Shown piece by piece: positions 1 through 11,281 of a stretch of DNA of 64,000 nucleotides. Every line of letters begins with the position of its first letter. The stretch's first letter is position 1. The notes beneath the pieces were generated by a model. That model searched no databases and was not told the origin of the DNA. It saw nothing but the letters and a program-made list of their open reading frames with translations. This DNA is from Camellia lanceoleosa. Its lineage: Eukaryota > Streptophyta > Magnoliopsida > Ericales > Theaceae. Where the stretch lies: contig CM045761.1 of NCBI GenBank assembly GCA_025200525.1, forward strand, positions 141,920,223-141,984,222. Direction: 5' to 3'. Made by a program: the position numbers and the translations under genes.

Positions 1-2119
1 GGACTTGATCATCCTGAGGAGGGGACTTGGTCTCATTAGCATCTTTTGGCTTCCTTACCAAGGCCTCTTCTTCAGACTCAGACTCAGATTCGCCTTCAGG
101 TTGACTTGGAGGTGGAGGTGGAGGAAATGGAAGAGGGATGGCATCAGCATTCCGAAAAGGCGAGTCCTCGGGGACGTTGAGCTTTTTTAGAAAGGACATC
201 CAACCAAGGGAAAAACCCCTGTTGCATGCCTGCTTCACTTGTATTTTATAAGACTCTGTGACGTCGGCCATGCCCTGGGCATACGCCTTCTCATCGGTCT
301 CTTTGATTTCGGCATCTTTAGTGGCCAGGGCCTCCTGAAGCTCCTTTTCGGCTTGGGCCATTTTCATCTCGGCCTCTTTTCTCTGAGCCTCGGCAACCTT
401 TCTTATGGCTTCAGCAGAATCGGCCTTCTCTTCGGCGTCCGTCTGGGCTTTGATGGCAGCCTCAGCCTGGTCCCTCGGCTTCTTTATTTTTGACTGAAGA
501 CTTTTGTTGGCTTTTTGAAGGGAAGAAAGCTCCATCTTCATGTCAACTAGCTTCTCCCGATTTTCAAAAGCTTGCATGGAGAGAGAATGGGCGTGCTGAA
601 CTGCCTGAAAGAGCACAAGGCAAAAGTTATTGCAAAAATATTACAAAGTATAGAAAAGAAAAAGAAGGACAAGTTACCAAGTGAAGACACTTACTTGAAC
701 AGAACGTTGAAGCATTAAGGCATAGTTCTCATACTCGCTCAACTTGGCGTTGCGATCAAGATCGCCAGGAAGGAGCAGAGCAGTACTGAGGGCTACGCTG
801 ACATTGATATCATCAGCATTGTCACTAGCCAAAACAGGCTTATCTTCTAGAGTGATTTCAGGCACCCAGGGGACATTTGGTATTCTAGACCCCGAGGTCG
901 TTGCAGACGATGACCTCGGCTTCTTTGACTTTGAGGATTCTGATGGCTGTGTTTCAGAGCGTCTCTTCCCAGCAGAGGGTTGAGATTTGTTGCTCTCAGC
1001 CAGCTTGGAGATAGGCAAAGTATCCTCAGATTCAACCTGAGTCACTTTAGCTTTTGGCTGAGCCTTTTTAGTTCTTTTAGGCTTTGGTGGGGGCATGGTT
1101 TGTGTCGGCTGAGCATCAACATCAGCAGGAAGGCTGGCTAAGAGATCCTCGACAACAGGTTTCGGACGACCCATCTCGGCAGCTAGGACAAGTCTTCGCC
1201 GACGTTTTCGTTCTAGTATTGGGACCAAGTATGGAATCGAAGTTGATGGCTGATCAGCTGGATCAGATGTTGATCCTTGATCTGTTCGTGATGTGGATAC
1301 AGTCAATGGAGTTGTAGCGGAGGGTAGAGAAAGGCTTTTCTTCTTCCTTCTAGGAACGTCGAGCAAAGTCGACTTGTATGTTGGAATAAAATTAAGAAGC
1401 AGAGGCACTTTCCTCTTATGGACTGGCAAGTCCAGAAGTTTCTTCAAATCCTTGCTAGGAATGTAGGATTGGCGAAAGTTTTTTGGCGGCTTACGAACAT
1501 CTGCAAGAAGAACAGACATCAGAAGCAGATAGAGTATTGAAAACCTGAAGAAGAAACAACTAAGTATTGATAATGGGCTCTTACCCTTGCCCTCTAAAAT
1601 TGATCGGGGAAGAGGGTAGAGATGAGGGTCCTCGTCTGGAGCATACTCCCAATTTCCCGAGGTAATGAAGTAGTCATCTCTAGCCCCTTTGTTAGAGTCT
1701 GGGAGGTCGGCTACAATTTTGAATTCTGTTGACCTCGGCTTAAGGTAATAAATGTAGTATTTTTCTTTCAAGTTAAAGGCACACATGGTATAGCAATACT
1801 GGATATCAGCTAAGGTGATCCTAGCATTTTCCTATTTTGCTAGAGCTATAATGCCATTGATCACTCGATAAGAGTTTATGGCCAGTTGCATGGGGTTCAA
1901 CTTGTAGTAGTGAAGAATCTCGCGAAAGAGAATGTTGAGTGGGAGCTGAAGTCCACACTCAGTGAAAGCTACGATGGGAAAGGGCATAGAATCGTCTGTG
2001 GGCATAATAGAGTCATCATCCCTAGCCAGCCTTAGGTGGACATCGGCAGGAATAGAGAACTCTCGCCTGAAGTACTCAAGTTTGGTCGGAGTGTCTACCC
2101 TATGTTTCCACATGCCCAT
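1..2119 (-). pseudogene. Antisense ORF (aORF) of a Tat-lineage-like Ty3/gypsy element, PF04195-like, partial
   Basis: This minus-strand gene runs off the left edge. Its first exon (2119 to about 1585) has the hydrophobic signature of the 'putative gypsy type transposon' family (PF04195), with key stretches FPIVAFTECGL and LHYYKLNPMQL. An 84-nt in-frame intron (1584-1501, GTAAGA...TTGCAG) follows. Then come a basic, Ser/Pro-rich middle and a 90-nt intron (694-605, GTAAGT...TTTCAG), and a last visible exon (604-1) with a long charged coiled coil rich in Ala, Glu and Lys, a proline run and an acidic SESESE tail. One in-frame TAG at 1834-1832 breaks the frame; the reading is otherwise continuous. 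In Tat-lineage elements such ORFs lie antisense between pol and the 3' LTR, which is the layout here. Function is unknown. Splice sites are inferred from consensus only. Confidence 0.7.
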
Positions 2120-3131
2120 GATATCGGCGTAAAATATTTGATTTCAGAAAGAAGTTATTTTTGAAGGGTTACTAGGACTTCGGCAACAACCTGGGTAAAT
2201 GCTGGCAAGGATTATTTTAGTTTTTCCTAAGAATTGGAAGGTTCTACAGACAAATCCCAAAAACTAAATCTATGAAAGCAAAGATTGAAGGCACAAATCT
2301 GAAAAAAAAAAAACACAGAAAACAAGAAACAAGAACAAGTTTCAGAATCAAGAATGAAGGTGGGCTATCAAGAGCATAAAGAAAGCAAGAAGTCTAGGGC
2401 CAAGAACAGTGGCAAAAGTGCAAGAAGTGGTAAAACAGTGCGTATGTTCGAGACGTGGGCAAGGGCAAAATCATGGGAGAGATGCATCTAAGTGAATGAT
2501 TCACGAGTTAAAAGTTTGAACAAAGCAGTAAAAGCAAATGAAGAATGAAGAACATCAAAAGAACTGAAGACGGAAGGAACAGTGGCTTACCGGAAAGAGC
2601 GAAGCCGGTATGATGATTGCCGGAGTCGGATGACGGTTACAGAGGTAACAGAGCAACGAAAGCTTCACTTAAAAGATGAAAGGAGACAGTTGTAGAAGCT
2701 TCAAGCTTGAGCAATGGTGAAATCAGGAGAAAAAGTTTAGAGAGAGAGAAAAAGCAAGTAAATCGAATGAAAAGTGAAAAGGCAAAAAAGGAGAAAAACA
2801 AGTTTTGTCAAAAACTTGAAACGGCGGGATAAACAGAAGCATTTAATGCCCCTGGAATAACGCATACGTCAGACGGCACGCAGAGACGCAAGAATACTTA
2901 CGAGCGCGTCACACGCACGAGCCAATAGGAATAAAACGCGTGAAGGAATCGGTTGAACAATGATATATGATAGCTCATACGCATGGAGGAGTTCATTAGA
3001 AAACTTGTTCTCTGGAGAAGACATGTCGGCCAGAAATGAATGATCTCGGCTGAAGAGTTTTTGCGCCGATGTGCAAAAAGAATGTATCGGTATAAGTTCC
3101 ATCACCTCAGAATGCCGAGGTAATAGAACCT
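2120..3131. other. Non-coding spacer between antisense ORF and 3' LTR
   Basis: About 1 kb of A/G-rich DNA with no convincing ORF. It lies upstream of the antisense ORF start and downstream (in element sense) of the missing pol, so it probably holds the promoter and leader of the antisense gene. Motifs such as ATCTCGGC and CCGAGG recur here and in the adjacent LTR, tying it to the same element. Confidence 0.45.
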
Positions 3132-3140
3132 AGGGGCAGT
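3132..3140 (+). other. Polypurine tract preceding 3' LTR
   Basis: The short purine-rich stretch AGGGGCAGT lies immediately before TGTGGGGATA, the apparent LTR start. It is the expected plus-strand priming site and fixes the element's orientation as plus, so the gene at 1-2119 is antisense. Confidence 0.5.
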
Positions 3141-3166
3141 TGTGGGGATATATTTTCTGAGTATGA

Positions 3167-3212
3167 ACACGTGGCAAGGTGACGCCGACGTGTCAGCCGA
3201 GGTGCCACGTGT
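3167..3212. promoter_or_regulatory. Inverted pair of G-box/ABRE motifs in LTR U3
   Basis: ACACGTGGCA at 3167-3176 and its perfect reverse complement TGCCACGTGT at 3203-3212 form a 10-bp inverted repeat. Each copy holds a CACGTG G-box with ABRE-like flanks, about 250 bp upstream of the TATA box. bZIP/bHLH binding is established for this core; activity here is inferred. Confidence 0.5.
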
Positions 3213-3441
3213 CCTGGTCATGACGCCGAGGTTATCTCGGCGAGGCTGAGGTTACCTCCGAAGATGTCGGAATCCGAGATAAGCGGATAAGGGACAAGAG
3301 TCCTAGTATAAAGAAAGACTTCAAGATGGATAAGGATAGTATTCTTAGGGAGTCTATCCTTATCTCTTGTAGAGTCCAAAGTAAGCACTGAATGGGAGTC
3401 CATAGAAGTCAAGCTTCTAGTGGGACTAGGATTGAGTAAAT

Positions 3442-3450
3442 TATAAAAGG
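3442..3450 (+). promoter_or_regulatory. TATA box of LTR promoter
   Basis: TATAAAAGG is followed by GAGAGGCACC, the usual arrangement before the transcription start in plant gypsy LTRs. It would drive sense transcription of a downstream element or of flanking DNA. Confidence 0.5.
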
Positions 3451-3654
3451 AGAGGCACCCCCGTGGGTCTAAGGTACGCAATTTATGCTTTGAGCAGTGA
3501 ATTTAGCACTTGATTATCTTTGAGAGATATACTGACTTAATCATCGGAGTACCCCCGAGTGGACGAACCACCACCGGAATCTTCTTTTTCTGTTTCAGGT
3601 TAGCCAGGTGTCATCTATTCTACCGGTGCTCTCTAGCTGATTACTGAACGGGCA

Positions 3655-4210
3655 ACCACCATCTAAAGAGCCTTTTTATTTTATTTTTCAGCTTAGGATA
3701 TATAATCTCACCCTTACCCCATTACTATTAATCTTATAAATTTGTTGGATTAATTATCTATTAGATTAATAATCTTGAAATAAAATTTCAAAACAAAAAT
3801 AAAATTATTGAACTTACAAATTAATAATTTTAATCTCATACTCCAATTCTATCAATCAAACGTGCCCAAAGCATGTGGACTATTGACGCACTATTTGTTG
3901 TTGTGATGTTGACTCTAATGTTTAGCTACTATGAAGAACTTTTCAACACAAATGTCCAAGTTCCCACAGTTCCATGAACCTCCCAAGTAATAAGCTAATC
4001 TCAAAGTGGGACACGATCACTTATTAATCCTTTTTTACTCTGTTTTTTTTTTCTTATTTATTTATTTTTTATTTTTTATCACAGTCCACTTTGGACTGAA
4101 AATGATAAACAGTGAAAATGTTTTTTTTATTTGTTTTGATTTTGAAGCTTTAGATTTGTAGTCTCTTTTGGATTATGAGAGGCCTTGGCGAGGGTATTAT
4201 TAGTTTGGGT
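3655..4210. other. AT-rich intergenic DNA
   Basis: Low-complexity A/T-rich sequence with T-runs around 4037-4120. I see no gene, RNA or transposon terminus here. Confidence 0.5.
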
Positions 4211-5218
4211 TAGGGATGGCAATTTGAAACCGGCCCGATGGGAGCCCGACCCCCCGACCTTGAAATGTACGGGTTTTTCCCGAAAAATACCCCTGATGGG
4301 ACGGGGATGGTATTTAAAAATCAATCCCCAAACAGATTCGGGCAGGGGACGGGAATAAGTGTCCTGGCCAAATTTCGGCCCTACCGCCCTGCTCCCTACC
4401 GCTTGTCCCGAAATGAAATTACTAGTTTACCCCTATATATATATATATATACGCACATATAACCAAACCAAACCCTCATCATCTCCAGTTCTGTCTTCCG
4501 TCTCTCTCTCTCTCTCTCTCTTCCCTCTACTCTCTCTTCCCTCATCCGTCGTCCATCACCACTGTCGCGACGCAGTCACAGCCACAGCCACAGCCACCCA
4601 TCGCGACACCGATCGTCCTCCTTCAGCCACAGCCTCCCTCCTCTCACGCCGATCTCCATCGCTGCGTTGCCTCACGCCGATCTCCCTCTCTCCGATCTCA
4701 CTGTCTCACTCCGATCTCCATCACCGTCTCACTTCGATCTCCCTCCCTCCCTCCGATTTCCATCACTGGCTCTCGTCTCTCGTCTCTCTCTCTCTCTCTC
4801 TTCTCTCCATCACAGCTGATCGCCTCACCAACGCTTGTGAGCTCAGATTTTTATTGAATGTGTTGAATGTGTATGTGTTAGATTTTTATTTTTTATTTTT
4901 TATTTTTGATGAATATATATGCTTGCTCAGATCTGCTTGATGAATATATATGCTTGCTCAGATTTGTTGATGATGATGTTGTTGATGAATAGAATATATG
5001 TGCTCAGATCTGTTGTTGAATGTTTATATTGTTGTTTTTTATTTATTTTGGCTGGGGAATTTTCGAGGTCGGGGAAACCCGATCCCCGTTAGGGGCGGGG
5101 GCGGGGGCGGTGATAGGCTCCCCGTCGGGGATGGGGGCCGGGGATGGGAAAATTTCTACCATCGGGGATCGGGGACGGGGAGGGTGATCCTCGGCCCCGC
5201 CCCGGCCCATTGCCATTA
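4211..5218. mobile_element. Non-autonomous hAT-like element
   Basis: The left end TAGGGATGGCAAT and the reverse-complemented right end TTAATGGCAATGGG match the (C/T)AGGGATGGCAAT ends common in plant hAT elements. Both subterminal regions are rich in GGGGACGGGGA and CCCGACCCC. The centre looks like a 5' leader: CT-rich tracts (4498-4545, 4780-4810), then a degenerate tandem repeat of GAATATATATGCTTGCTCAG (about 4910-5010). There is no transposase. I could not find a convincing 8-bp target duplication, so the exact boundaries are uncertain. Confidence 0.5.
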
Positions 5219-5623
5219 AGGAGGTAATATTAGAAAATAGTCCCTATCGACTTAGGGTGTTACCGGTTGTTCGCCTGAACTTTCGGCCAGACGTACGGTC
5301 GGTCAATCGGTCAACTGCAAATTATTATTATTTTTTTTATTTACATGTTGGGAAATTTTTTTTTTAAACATGCTTGTTCAATGTTTTTGTATTTTTTATT
5401 AAGTAAAAATCATAATTTAATTTTTTTATTTTATATTTATTTTATATAAAAATAATTTAACAATCCCTACACTAACAACTATTATCAAAACAAACGCAAT
5501 TTTATTGATCTCTTACTAACAATTCCCTCACTATTAATTCCATCACTATTAATTCCTTCTATTCTACCTCTGAAAACAAACAGATTCAAAGACTCTAAGC
5601 TTCGTGTCCTAACTCAAACACTC
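5219..5623. other. Intergenic DNA between two DNA transposons
   Basis: About 400 bp of AT-rich sequence with a T-run (5330-5365). No gene or repeat boundary seen. Confidence 0.5.
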
Positions 5624-5626
5624 TTA

Positions 5627-6658
5627 GGGTGTGTTTGATTGGAGGGATAAGGGGGGGGACTATTCACTGTTTGGACTCCATGTCCGGCCTCCCTCCTTAT
5701 CCGTTGTTTGATTTTTTTTTAGTCCGGCGGACTCCATGTCCGGCCGGACTCCATGTCCCCCATATGGGGGACTATCCTGTCCTAGGGGTGTGGAATTGTT
5801 TTGGGGGGACTAATCACTATTGGGATTAGATGTGAAAATGACAATTTTGACCATCTACTATTTAATTATGTATTATATTTAATAAAATTCAATAAAATTT
5901 AAATGTCTCAATTTAAAAATAAAATAATTTTATTTAACTTTTTATTAATGTTTTATTTATTTAATTTTTTAAATAAATTTTTATAGATATTTTATTGATG
6001 TTTTATTTTAAAATTTTGTTTATAGTTTATTTAATTTCATTATTTAAATTGTAATAGGTGTTTTATTTAAAATTTATTTAAAATTTTAATTAAAAAATAA
6101 TATAAATTTTTATACAGTTATCTTATTTTATTAAATCAAATTTAGTGGTTATTTATTTATTTAATTGTGTAAAAAATAAATTTATGTAAAAAAAATAAAT
6201 TTAATTTATATTATTAAATTAATGATATTTTTGTATGTAAAAAAAAAAAAAGATGCTTTTGTATGTAAAAAAAATAATGATTTGTTATACAGTAATGATT
6301 TAAAACAAATTTTATTGATATTTTATTTATTTATTTATTTATTTTAAAAAAACAAAATTATTTAATTAAAAATAATTAAAATATTAAAGATATGTTTAAT
6401 ATTGCTATTCCTTAGTAAACAATTGAAAAAGGGCAAAATAGTCTTTTGTTCATTTATCCTATCCAGTCCGTCCAACCAAACGTTGGATTCACTAAAAATA
6501 GTCCGGGGGATTCACAGTCCGGACATCTAATCCCATGAAAAAACAAACACAGGATACATATCCAATCCAACCAAATAGTCCGGGGGATTCCAATCCCAGG
6601 ACTCAAGTCCGATGGATTCTAATCCCCCCTTTTCCAGTCCGTCCAATCAAACACACCC
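5627..6658. mobile_element. PIF/Harbinger-type MITE, 1,032 bp, TTA target duplication
   Basis: A perfect 17-bp terminal inverted repeat, GGGTGTGTTTGATTGGA at the left and its reverse complement at the right, is flanked by TTA at 5624-5626 and 6659-6661. TWA duplications are the hallmark of PIF/Harbinger and Tourist-like MITEs. Subterminal GTCCGGNNGGACT blocks are GC-rich around a very AT-rich core with no transposase, so the element is non-autonomous. Confidence 0.8.
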
Positions 6659-6661
6659 TTA

Positions 6662-7692
6662 CATTATTTGTAATTTCAGCCATTTATACAGTCACCTAAG
6701 ACAACATAAAATTTGAAATCCTACATGTTTTGAAAAAATGATTAAAAATTGATTTTTTAGCTCTTTGTTTTTTAACTTCTTTTTGAAAAAAAAACATGTA
6801 AAAAAATGTGAGAAGTGATATGACTTAAAATGGATTAAAAACTTGCTTTTGGCTTTTAACTGTGTTCATAAATTGACAAGTTAAGCCAAGTCAAGTTGAG
6901 TAACTAATTAATCAATTTTAATTAGAAAATTTAATTATTCTATTTAATTTTGTGAATTTGAGATTAACTTATTACTTGAACAATGTGATTTGATAAAAAA
7001 AATGTTATTAATGTCCAATTAATGTTTTTAAATATATTATATTTAATATATCTTAAAAAATAAATTATTAAAATAGAATTGGAAGCTCAGCACCGTCTAC
7101 AACCAACTGATTTGACTCTTTTTTTTTTTTGGAAAAATTACAAACTATGTATATATATATATAGTAATGTTTAGTGGCCCGAAAATTTATGACTCGAATG
7201 GCTCGAATATGTCAAAATGACGTCATTTTGATACACTCGAGTCATTCGACCACACAAATTCGGATCACCAAGTATTTTTCATATATATATGAAGTTTGAC
7301 TATTATAATAAAATAAGTTCTGAATTTTTTATTTTATCAATTTAAATTCTAATTTTTTGATTTATTTTCAATATAATAAACTATTTTTCTATTTTTATTA
7401 AGTAAGATTGATGAACAAAATAATATTTTAATTATTAAATTCAATGTAAGTGTACCTAAAATATCTAAAATATTATTTTCTGTTAAGTTTAATGATTTTT
7501 CCATCGATTTTAAATGAAAATAACTAAATGATTTATATTGAAAATAAATACAAAAATTAAATTTTAAATTATGAAAATTAAAAAGTTAATTTTTTTTATT
7601 ATTTTATTTTATGTTGGAATGATCAAATCATGAAGTTTTTCTAGCAATTCCTCCTTTTCTGTTTTATTATGCATATAGTACTGCTAGCGAGG
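6662..7692. other. AT-rich intergenic DNA
   Basis: About 1 kb of A/T-rich sequence without coding potential. It contains the small foldback at 7172-7270, listed separately. Confidence 0.45.
7172..7270. repeat. About 100-bp foldback with TGACGTCA centre
   Basis: An imperfect palindrome of two roughly 48-bp arms, centred on the perfect 16-bp palindrome AAAATGACGTCATTTT (7214-7229). Arms share blocks such as CGAATG-ACTCGA and TCAAAATGACG. It could be a tiny MITE or the residue of a larger inverted repeat. Confidence 0.55.
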
Positions 7693-7695
7693 TAA

Positions 7696-8077
7696 GAGCA
7701 TCCACAATGGATGTGTTAGCGAGAGAGATGGAAGTGCTGTGGGGAAGTGTCATGAGAAGTCTGACCAATCATATCCCCAAACGTTTGGCCGGTCATCCCC
7801 GAATGTCTAGACCCTTGAAAGAAAAATAAATAAATAAATTTGTCATTGACTAGTTGACCAGTCGGACGTCCGTCCCAAACATGACACAGCTCGTGCTATA
7901 CCTATTTATATATATTCTTAACACACTCCTTAACACATTCATTGCACCACCACTTACTCTCTAAAATTAACAAACTCTTAACACATCTTAACATATATTT
8001 TTAGACCCTACTTTTATTATTTTTTTTATCATATAACATACTTTAACAAACAATTTTAACGCATCTATTGTGATGCC
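7696..8077. mobile_element. PIF/Harbinger-type MITE, 382 bp, TAA target duplication
   Basis: The left end GAGCATCCACAATGGATG and the reverse-complemented right end GGCATCACAATAGATGCG form imperfect TIRs, flanked by TAA at 7693-7695 and 8078-8080. Plant MITEs ending in GAGCATC...CAATGG are abundant. No coding capacity. Confidence 0.7.
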
Positions 8078-8080
8078 TAA

Positions 8081-8640
8081 GGTTGCTTGGCCCGTGTGAC
8101 ACGGGAGGCATTGTGTGAATCACACTGACACACTGTGAAGACTTCTTATTCATTCCAAAAACAGACCTATAAAATAAAACAGCTCTGAAATGGAGCTCGA
8201 AATTCAGGGGCACTAATGTCCCGAATTTCTACATCAGGTAAAAAAAAAAAAAAAAAAAAAAAAAAACAAACAAACAAAGTTACCAAAACAGGAAATTAGT
8301 GCCATTAGTGCTAGCAGTTTTAGAGCCATAAATCATTTTTCAAAATAAAAATATTATAATCTTTAAATTTATTTAATTTTTTTTTTATAAATAATATACA
8401 CGGTAAAACTTATAAAACAAACGCTGTAAATCATTAAACTAGAACACACAATAAATCTCATATATCTAACATAACAGTCAAGTTCAAATTTGGAACTTGA
8501 GATAATCTCCTTTCTTAATTAATTGGTTAGGAGTGGAATTGAACAAAATAATTATTCTATTATAATGTTCAAATAAAATTATCGTTCATTATATTATAAG
8601 TAAATTATATTTTTGTGTAGAGGTTAAGAAACAAAAACTC
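8081..8640. other. Intergenic DNA with A-run
   Basis: Contains a near-perfect short hairpin, CCCGTGTGACACGGG (about 8091-8105), and a long A-run (8238-8266). The A-run could be the tail of a retroposed sequence, but I could not identify a head or a target duplication. Confidence 0.4.
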
Positions 8641-9260
8641 CGTTTAGTTCAGTTTTGGAATTGTGATTTAAAAGTGAAATTCTTAGTTGAGTTTTGAAAA
8701 TAGAAAATTTATATGAGCTTTGCAAGTGTTTTGAAAAGAGTTTTTTTTTTTTTTTTTGAAACGAGTTCTGAATTGTATTTTGAGTTTTTAGTTTTCGAAT
8801 TTTGAGTTGTATTTTGAAATTTTTTGAATTTTTTTTTAAATATTTGAAAAATATTTAAAAATATGTATGTTTTTATTTTAAATATATAATTTTTATTTAA
8901 ATATATTTAAAAATTTATTTCAAATATTTTATTTAATCTTGTAAATATTTTAATTTTTTTAATTTTAATATTTTAAATTTAAAACACAACTCCACAATCA
9001 AATCATAATCAAATACATAACTCAAAACTCAATTCAAAAACTACTATCAAAACTAATAACAAAACACATAATTCAAAACTCCACACTATTTTCAAAACTC
9101 AACACTCAAATCGTACTCAAACACATAACTCAAAGCTTAATTCAAAAACTATTTTAAAAATTCATAACCAAACACATAACTCGAAATTTCACACTACTTT
9201 CAAAACTCCACACTCAAATCGTAACCAAACACATAACTTAAAACTCAATTCAAAAATTAT
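8640..9260. repeat. Foldback element with internal tandem repeats
   Basis: The left arm is rich in TTTTGAATT and TTTTGAGTT. The right arm (about 8990-9260) is its complement, with AACTCAAAACTCAATTCAAA repeated at roughly 108-bp spacing (starts near 9012, 9119 and 9228). The two arms can pair over a long distance. This resembles MITE-type foldback DNA; I found no clear target duplication. Confidence 0.45.
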
Positions 9261-9327
9261 TTTTGTGAGCAAAATACACAATTTATCCAACAAAATAAAC
9301 TTTCAGATTATCAAAATGAAACTCTTA

Positions 9328-9532
9328 GGGTTCGTTTGGGAAGTGGGTTGGCTTTTTGATTTTTTGGCTATTTTAGCCTAGGGCTAAAAAGTCTCGTTTG
9401 GGAAGGACTTTTTGTAAAAAAAAAAATGTAATGATTATAAGTTGGATGTGATATTTTATCTTATTGAGCTAAAATAGTTTATTTTATCTTATATGACTAT
9501 TTTAGCCTAAACTTTCCTTTCCAAACGGAGGC
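9328..9532. mobile_element. Small PIF/Harbinger-like MITE, 205 bp
   Basis: The left end GGGTTCGTTTGGGAAG and the reverse-complemented right end GCCTCCGTTTGGAAAG are imperfect TIRs, flanked by TTA at 9325-9327 and 9533-9535. The internal GCTATTTTAGCC and its complement near the right end extend the pairing. Confidence 0.65.
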
Positions 9533-9535
9533 TTA

Positions 9536-10929
9536 ATAAATTTTACGGACCCCAATAACTCTCCAATATTGGGGAGGGAATCCACCTCCTATAAAAATTA
9601 AAATAAAATATAAGAAATCAATGGCCGCAAGATTTGATATGAGACCCGTTGATAGAATAGTATTTAGCTTGCTTGTTTTTATGTTTTAGAAAATATTTTT
9701 CAAAAAATTATACTTTTTTATTTTTCGTATTTTTTTTATTTTTATTGAATTTTTTTAATATTTTAAGTAATTTTTTTACTTTTTAGACACACCTAACATA
9801 AATACACCTAAAAAGTAAAAAAATCTTTTAAAAATTCACTAAATACCAAAAATAAAAAAAATAAAAAAAATTCAGTACATTTTTTTGTATTTCTATGTAT
9901 TTATTAATTTCTTAAAGTATTTTTTCATAATTTTTTTACTTTTTAGATACATCTAACTAAGGTGCATCTAAAAAAGTAAAAGAAAAAATGTTTAAAATTT
10001 AAAAGATATTCACCAAAAACAAAAGAATACGAAAACTAAAAAACTCAATTTTCAAAAAATTTAATTCAAAAAACTCAAATCAAACACACTGATTGTTTCG
10101 TGACATTTGTGGCATGTTGTCACCACCATAGACAACTGTTTTTTTGGCCCTTATTTCCTTAACAAAAAAGAAAATAAAAGGGAGATTTATTAGAAAATTC
10201 GTTTTCAAATGTTTGTATCCCAATTAGTGTATAAGATATTCTTATTGTTCAATAAGTTTTATTATTTGAATATTTGATCTACCAAATTCTAATTATCATA
10301 TTTAAAGTATTTTATGGATATTCTACCCTTGCAAATATTTTTTGAACGGTTAGTAATTTGATAATGTGAACATTCATATTTTACAATGTGAACATTCACA
10401 TTAACAGTGTGAACATTCACATCACGGAACATTCACACTGTAAATGTGAATATTATTAGGGGTATTTTGGTAACTATGTCACTCATAAGACTTATTGAAA
10501 TATAAGAAAATAATGTGAACTAAATGAAATATAAGTAGGTAAAAGGGATTTATGAAAAAGTGTCCAAAAATAAAAATGTTAAAATTTTTAAATATTTTAT
10601 TAAATATTGATATAAGTATGGGATCTATATGGGCCTGATGCCGTGGTGTGAATCTCACACCCATATAAATATTGTGTAAAATATTTAATAATTTATTTAG
10701 AATTTCTAACATTCAAAAGAAAATGTTAATTGACTACATACAAAAATAGTCTTTAATATCAACTTAATTATGTGTAAAATATAATATAAAATGTATATAA
10801 AAATGTGAAATGGTGTTTTAAAAACAAGAAAATTTTATTAAAATTTAATTATTATGCTTTTATGTCACTCTTAAACTATATGTGAATTATGAATTTAAAT
10901 AAAAATTCTAATGATGGGATTATTTATTC

Positions 10930-10960
<31 letters not shown>

Positions 10961-10991
10961 TGTAGGGAATATAACCCTAATAAAAAAAAGA
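9536..10991. other. AT-rich intergenic DNA
   Basis: Long A/T-rich stretch with repeated ATTTTTTAC/TTTAGACACAYCTAAC-like blocks on both strands (about 9720-10010), suggesting old inverted repeats, plus the hairpin cluster at 10375-10452. No gene seen. Confidence 0.4.
10375..10452. repeat. Cluster of ATGTGAACATTCACAT palindromes
   Basis: ATGTGAACATTCACAT-type palindromes occur several times in under 80 bp and can fold into a cruciform. Probably the centre of a decayed foldback element. Confidence 0.45.
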
Positions 10992-11281
10992 AAATGCTAT
11001 GGTGTGCATCTCTTTAGATGTGCATACTGTATGCATCCTATCATAAAAGATGTAATCTTGTCACAAATTAATGTAAAAAAAAAAATCGTAATTAAGTTAT
11101 AAATTTTTTTGATTGATGTTGCAAAAGTTTGTGGCTAATTACAGTATTTTTTGCTACGTCTGTTTGTGATAAGATTATACTTTTATAGTTGATATTACGA
11201 AATTTTATAATAAAATATATATTTTTATGGTATGATACATATAATAAGCACCTCCTAAAGACATGCACACCATAATATTTC
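10992..11281. mobile_element. MITE of about 290 bp
   Basis: The left end has AAATGCTATGGTGTGCATCT. The reverse complement of the right end has AAATATTATGGTGTGCATGT, and both continue into CTTTAG. That gives TIRs of about 40 bp with few mismatches. The core is AT-rich and non-coding. The target duplication, and so the superfamily, is unresolved. Confidence 0.6.

Larger units (their letters stand above)
3141..3654 (+). repeat. 3' LTR of Tat-like Ty3/gypsy element
   Basis: It begins TGTGGGGATA after a polypurine tract. It contains two G-boxes, a TATA box (3442-3450) and, about 90 bp downstream, an R/U5-like stretch with ATCGGAGTACCCCCGAGTGG typical of plant gypsy LTRs. The 3' end is taken as the CA of GAACGGGCA near 3654 and is uncertain by tens of bases. 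No target duplication can be tested because the 5' end lies outside the window. Confidence 0.6.

Noticed and set aside
744..1317. Plus-strand ORFs over the antisense gene
   Set aside because: The minus strand has a recognisable domain, coiled coil and splice sites; the plus ORFs are shadows with no recognisable motif.
4359..4940. 193-aa plus-strand ORF in the hAT-like element
   Set aside because: It is Ser/Pro/His-rich sequence from CT tracts and repeats, has no domain, and lies inside a transposon interior.
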